64,000 bases of DNA from Sediminicola sp040566555 (GTDB lineage: Bacteria; Bacteroidota; Bacteroidia; Flavobacteriales; Flavobacteriaceae). Positions 60,894-64,000 of this stretch are shown here, piece after piece. Position numbers and translations under genes: made by a program. Every line of letters begins with the position of its first letter. Position 1 is the first letter of the stretch. Location of the stretch: assembly GCF_040566555.1 (NCBI RefSeq), contig NZ_JBEWYP010000003.1, forward strand, positions 124,001 through 188,000, in the 5' to 3' direction. Under the pieces are notes generated by a model. It saw only the letters and a list, made by a program, of their open reading frames with translations. It was not told the DNA's origin and did no database searches.

Positions 60894-61988
60894 TCAGGCT
60901 AGATTTTCCTGTAGATATTTGGAAGGGAGTATTCCAAAATTAGCTTGGAAGCATTTTGAGAAATAAGCTGGACTATTGAAACCAGTTTCAAAGGCAATTT
61001 CAGAAATGGAACCTTTCCTGTTATTTAATAATTGCAGGGATTTCTGTAGACGAAATCCTTTTAGAAATATATTTGGGGATTGATTGGTAATCCCTTTCAT
61101 CTTCCTGTAAAACTGTGATTTGCTAAAGCCCAATTCGGTACCGAAGGTCTCCACTTGTAAATCTGTTTTATGCCAAGTTTCATCCAAATAATCAATTAAA
61201 ATATTTAAGAACCGTCCCTCAGAATTATTAATGGTTCTTATGGATGAGAGATCTATTACGTGGCTAGGATTTTCTTGTTCATAGAGCGACTTAACTTCGG
61301 TGGAGACTACAATATTTCCCTTTACAAAATTGGACATTCGTTGGGCCGACTTAACGGCAGCCTCAAAAATACCATCCTTTTCGGTCACGGGAACCCCTGC
61401 ATCCAGTCCAATGGTGACCAATGTATTGGAATTGCTAAATTGCTTTGACTTGTCCTGAATCTGCACGGCACACTCCATAGCTCTTGATACAGATTGGAAA
61501 GAGACTAAAAATGATCCTGAATTTTTACGAACCATATTACCATCATTCGAGCCTATAGTTTCAATAATGGACTCATATAGGTGTTGAAAATGGGTGTTAC
61601 CCATACTCTTGAAGTTTTTTAAATTTAAAGGTTTGAGTCCTACATTCATTATGGTCCTAAATGCGGGGTCGTTTATGACATGTGCCAATTCATTGGCCGC
61701 CTTTTCGGGATCTTCAATGCGACCCAAAAAAGATTCAACAATAGCACTTTCTACTTCAATTATTTTATGGGGAATTTCACCATGTGCATGGTTGTGCATT
61801 CTTTCAATAGCTTCCTTGTTCGGGGCCTCTATTAAACAAAATGCCATCTTTCTTTGATCGTCAAACCAATAGGTCAGCCCTTTACATCCAAAAAGGTGCT
61901 CTATTTTAATATCTTCTATATGCAATTTCGCAACATGCTCTGCAGTCACGGTTTCCGATACGTCATGGCGATCCATATAGATAGGCAT
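60894..61988 (-). CDS. AraC regulator fused to DUF4242 and cyclase-like domains
   Basis: The 364-aa protein has three parts. Residues 1-90 match DUF4242 (MPIYMDRHDVSE, HVAKLHIEDIKIEHLFGCKGLTYWFD, FCLIEAPNKEAIERMHNHAHG), a small ferredoxin-like fold known to bind nickel in one Streptomyces member. Residues about 145-240 resemble a class III cyclase-type fold (SFLVSFQSVSRAMECAVQIQ, TIGLDAGVPV, AVKSAQRMSNF) without obvious metal-binding catalytic Asp. Residues 265-364 are an AraC HTH pair (ETGFNSPAYFSKCFQANFGILPSKY). It probably senses a metal or small ligand and controls the redox block downstream. Confidence 0.82.
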   Translation of the reverse strand: MPIYMDRHDVSETVTAEHVAKLHIEDIKIEHLFGCKGLTYWFDDQRKMAFCLIEAPNKEAIERMHNHAHGEIPHKIIEVESAIVESFLGRIEDPEKAANELAHVINDPAFRTIMNVGLKPLNLKNFKSMGNTHFQHLYESIIETIGSNDGNMVRKNSGSFLVSFQSVSRAMECAVQIQDKSKQFSNSNTLVTIGLDAGVPVTEKDGIFEAAVKSAQRMSNFVKGNIVVSTEVKSLYEQENPSHVIDLSSIRTINNSEGRFLNILIDYLDETWHKTDLQVETFGTELGFSKSQFYRKMKGITNQSPNIFLKGFRLQKSLQLLNNRKGSISEIAFETGFNSPAYFSKCFQANFGILPSKYLQENLA

Positions 61989-62139
61989 ATTCTTTATTTT
62001 CTATACAATGTAGTGATTTTTAGGTAGTTATTCTGATTTTATGCTATATAAATATGTAACTTAATAAATTAGAATGATGGATGTTTGGTTTTAGATTAAT
62101 CTAAGCCAAGCTACGAGAATTAAAATGTAAGCTTAGCTT

Positions 62140-63390
62140 TTACGATGTTGTCTTCATATGTTCTAAAATGGCTTTTGCCGCCATTTCCCCTGTGGTCATC
62201 GCTGCGTTTAATGATCCATACAGGTGATGATCGCCTGCGAGATATATACTTGGAGACCATTGGGTTTGTTGAGGAGTCATTGAATATTGCAAATTGGTAA
62301 GTTGTGGCAGGGCCTTTTTAATCTGGTAGCGCTTTAGGAAAGTAAGTTCAGTAATACCGCAATACTGCTCCAATTCTTGAACTACCCTATCCAGGACATC
62401 CTTATCACTCAATTGGTGTTCCTTCACCAAAGTCACTGATAGCAGTTCTCCTTCTCCACGATTTGCCATTTCTAAACTCGTATGGAAAAATAGGTTGTTG
62501 ATCAGCGCATCTTTATCAGCAATCAATCCAATAAGTGGCCGGGGTATGATTCTTTTTGGAGTGGTAAAATAAAAGGTTTCACACCTTTTCCAAGTAACAG
62601 TTTCCATTATTAAATCCCCTGTTAAATGGGAAGCATCAGTAGCTATTATGGTATAATGGCTTGGTAGTTCTTTGCCATCTGCCAATACTAGCTTTCCTTC
62701 CAATACCCTTTCCACTGGGGTATTTAGGATGATATTACTTCTCTTAAGTTTGGACGCGAGCTGCTCTGCAATTGCCCCTATACCAGCTTTTGGCAGTACG
62801 GCCAGTCCCTCTCCGAACATTTTATAGACAAATTGAAACATCCTACAAGAGGTCTCCAAATTAGGTTCTAAAAATATGCCACTAAAAAAAGGTTTGAAAA
62901 AGGAAGATATGATGTCATCGCTAAAACCCCTGTCCTTTAAATAGGTTAAGGTGCTTGTTTCTTTGGAAGCAAATATCTGTTCCAATGACATTGCTTTTAA
63001 TTCGTTATTTAGTTTGAGGATTTTAAATTTATCAGAAACAGTGCCGATATTAGCAAGTAATGTGGGTATTAGAAGGGATACATTTCTTAAAGGGTCACCC
63101 AGTGTTTTGTTCTTCCCATCTTTAAAGATTACTGCTCCAGGTAGAAATTTCTGTAGTGCAAGAGAATCCATATCCAAATATTTTTTGGCCATAGGGTATG
63201 CGTCCAATAGGACCTGAAAGCCATGATCTAATTGAAATCCCTCATAAATATCTGTTTTAACGCGACCCCCAGCCCTATCAGTTGCCTCATATATGGTGGT
63301 AGAATACCCTTCCTTTTCCAAAACCAAGGCAGCAACAAGACCACTGATCCCTGCACCAACTATATTGATAGTATATTCTGATTTTTCCAT
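62140..63390 (-). CDS. FAD-dependent amine-oxidase-fold oxidoreductase
   Basis: The 416-aa protein opens with the dinucleotide motif VGAGISGLVAALVLEKEG and EATDRAGGRVKTD, as in phytoene desaturase and protoporphyrinogen oxidase relatives. The C-terminal FAD motif is IYLAGDHHLYGSLNAAMTTGEMAAKAI. Members oxidise polyprenoid, tetrapyrrole or amine substrates. Length and both FAD motifs are complete. No carotenoid or haem genes are adjacent, so the substrate is open. It is divergent from the DoxX-like gene. Confidence 0.85.
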   Translation of the reverse strand: MEKSEYTINIVGAGISGLVAALVLEKEGYSTTIYEATDRAGGRVKTDIYEGFQLDHGFQVLLDAYPMAKKYLDMDSLALQKFLPGAVIFKDGKNKTLGDPLRNVSLLIPTLLANIGTVSDKFKILKLNNELKAMSLEQIFASKETSTLTYLKDRGFSDDIISSFFKPFFSGIFLEPNLETSCRMFQFVYKMFGEGLAVLPKAGIGAIAEQLASKLKRSNIILNTPVERVLEGKLVLADGKELPSHYTIIATDASHLTGDLIMETVTWKRCETFYFTTPKRIIPRPLIGLIADKDALINNLFFHTSLEMANRGEGELLSVTLVKEHQLSDKDVLDRVVQELEQYCGITELTFLKRYQIKKALPQLTNLQYSMTPQQTQWSPSIYLAGDHHLYGSLNAAMTTGEMAAKAILEHMKTTS

Positions 63391-63543
63391 TTCATTTTTT
63401 AGGTAAAAATAAAGAATTGGAAGGGAAATAAGCTTTCCCTAATTCTTGGAAATTGATTTGAAAGGGTTATAAAATGAGGATGTGACTCTAATGATTTATC
63501 TTTGAACGAGATTTTAAAAATACACTTGAGCTAATTACTACCT

Positions 63544-63900
63544 ATGGATGGACTCACAATATTGACTTTTTTTTCATCCTTTTCCTTTTTATTTTTTGGT
63601 ATTGGCTGTTTTTTCTCACCGAGAATGAAATTAGAATTCATGCGTTATGGACTCAATAAACAACAACGATGGCTTACCGGAGCGTTACAACTTTTAGGCA
63701 GTATAGGCTTGCTCTTAGGACTGTTTATTAGCCCTTTTTTAAGTTTTATATCAACGATTGGCCTCTTCGTTTTGATGCTTTTAGGCTTATGGGTTCGCAT
63801 CAAGATTAAGGATAGTGTACTACAATCCTCTCCAGCTTTATTCTATGCGCTGCTCAATCTTTATCTGGCATTTCAATATGGGGCACTAATTTTTATATAG
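63544..63900 (+). CDS. DoxX-like small membrane protein
   Basis: The 118-aa protein has four hydrophobic helices and a DoxX-like pattern (SFLFFGIGCFFSP, LEFMRYGLNKQQRWLTGALQLLGSIGLLLG, FYALLNLYLAFQYGA). DoxX-type proteins are linked to respiratory and oxidative-stress complexes, but most have no assigned role. It has a -7 box TATCTTTG at 63497-63504 without a matched TTG. It begins a plus-strand unit at the window end. Confidence 0.75.
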   Translation: MDGLTILTFFSSFSFLFFGIGCFFSPRMKLEFMRYGLNKQQRWLTGALQLLGSIGLLLGLFISPFLSFISTIGLFVLMLLGLWVRIKIKDSVLQSSPALFYALLNLYLAFQYGALIFI

Positions 63901-63929
63901 GTAAAGAAAATTCTTACTATACAAAAGCA

Positions 63930-64000
63930 ATGATCAAACACATTGTTAAAAACAGAAAAGCAGGAAAAGACTTCATCAATGGATCTTTGATCTTTAAATG
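63930..64000 (+). CDS. Start of an unidentified gene, cut by window end
   Basis: ATG 63930 follows the DoxX-like stop by 29 nt on the same strand and is open to the window end (MIKHIVKNRKAGKDFINGSL and beyond). Only 23 codons are visible, so no family can be named. It may be the second gene of the DoxX unit. Confidence 0.35.
   Translation, partial: MIKHIVKNRKAGKDFINGSLIFK

Noticed and set aside
1..64000. tRNA, rRNA, insertion sequences, integrases or prophage genes
   Set aside because: I looked on both strands and saw no cloverleaf-like tRNA, rRNA segment, transposase or integrase motif; covariance-model searches were not possible.

Overview
The window is AT-rich chromosomal DNA of a member of the Flavobacteriaceae (Bacteroidota). 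Support for this: a flexirubin/aryl-polyene type ketosynthase and ACP pair, LpxD (so an outer membrane with lipid A), promoters of the Bacteroidota form TTG-N20-22-TAnnTTTG, many short Bacteroidota-type lipoproteins, and an intergenic repeat (ttcgttctcgactgcgctc) that I recognise from flavobacterial genomes. No rRNA, tRNA, insertion sequence, phage or CRISPR array was found. The species cannot be named from the sequence.

Layout. 1-1.8 kb: 3' end of a polyene/flexirubin pigment cluster (dehydratase, KS, ACP). 1.8-7.7 kb: TerC, ribosome hibernation factor, an unknown 114-aa protein, a GC-richer repeat tract next to a DUF6642-like gene, a Crp/Fnr regulator, a fatty acid desaturase, a ThiE-like protein and a cold shock protein. 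7.9-9.1 kb: tightly overlapping arsR-merTP-GDCCVFC metal operon without merA. 9.2-17.2 kb: alpha/beta hydrolase, Kef-type K+/H+ antiporter with its flavodoxin-fold partner, an ABA4-like membrane pair, and a PQQ dehydrogenase lipoprotein carrying a c-type haem site. 17.4-22.5 kb: a His-rich EHP-repeat lipoprotein, a transglutaminase lipoprotein, and a PAS sensor kinase with a single-domain response regulator.

22.6-27.7 kb: Tat-exported sugar isomerase-like protein, DUF4251 lipoprotein, and a pseudouridine block (BtpA/SgcQ divergent from psuK-psuG, then an RluE-type pseudouridine synthase). 27.7-34.3 kb: PAS protein, Gre factor, DUF1080 lipoprotein, D-threonine-aldolase-like enzyme, GltS transporter and CocE/NonD hydrolase, mostly one co-directional set. 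35-38 kb: long-chain-type acyl-CoA dehydrogenase and an unusual zinc-ribbon SDR. 38.3-38.9 kb: a tandem array of three 28-codon microprotein genes plus a related 42-codon gene ending at a strong terminator; I consider this the most novel item. 39-54 kb: a secreted protein of unknown function, topoisomerase III, LemA/DUF2207, a serine hydrolase, LpxD, dienelactone hydrolase, two DEAD-box helicases in tandem, and a triple-CHRD/cupredoxin lipoprotein. 54-64 kb: SlyD-like FKBP, a BLUF photoreceptor, then a stress block (OsmC, old yellow enzyme, DJ-1/PfpI, Crp/Fnr, BBE-type flavoenzyme, cupin, and an AraC regulator fused to DUF4242 and a cyclase-like domain), an FAD amine-oxidase-fold enzyme and a DoxX-like membrane protein.

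Functional themes: envelope and metal homeostasis (merTP, EHP lipoprotein, cupredoxin), electrophile and redox stress (Kef, OYE, OsmC, DJ-1, BBE), and nucleoside or D-amino-acid salvage. Function calls rest on motif recognition by eye; no database search was run.
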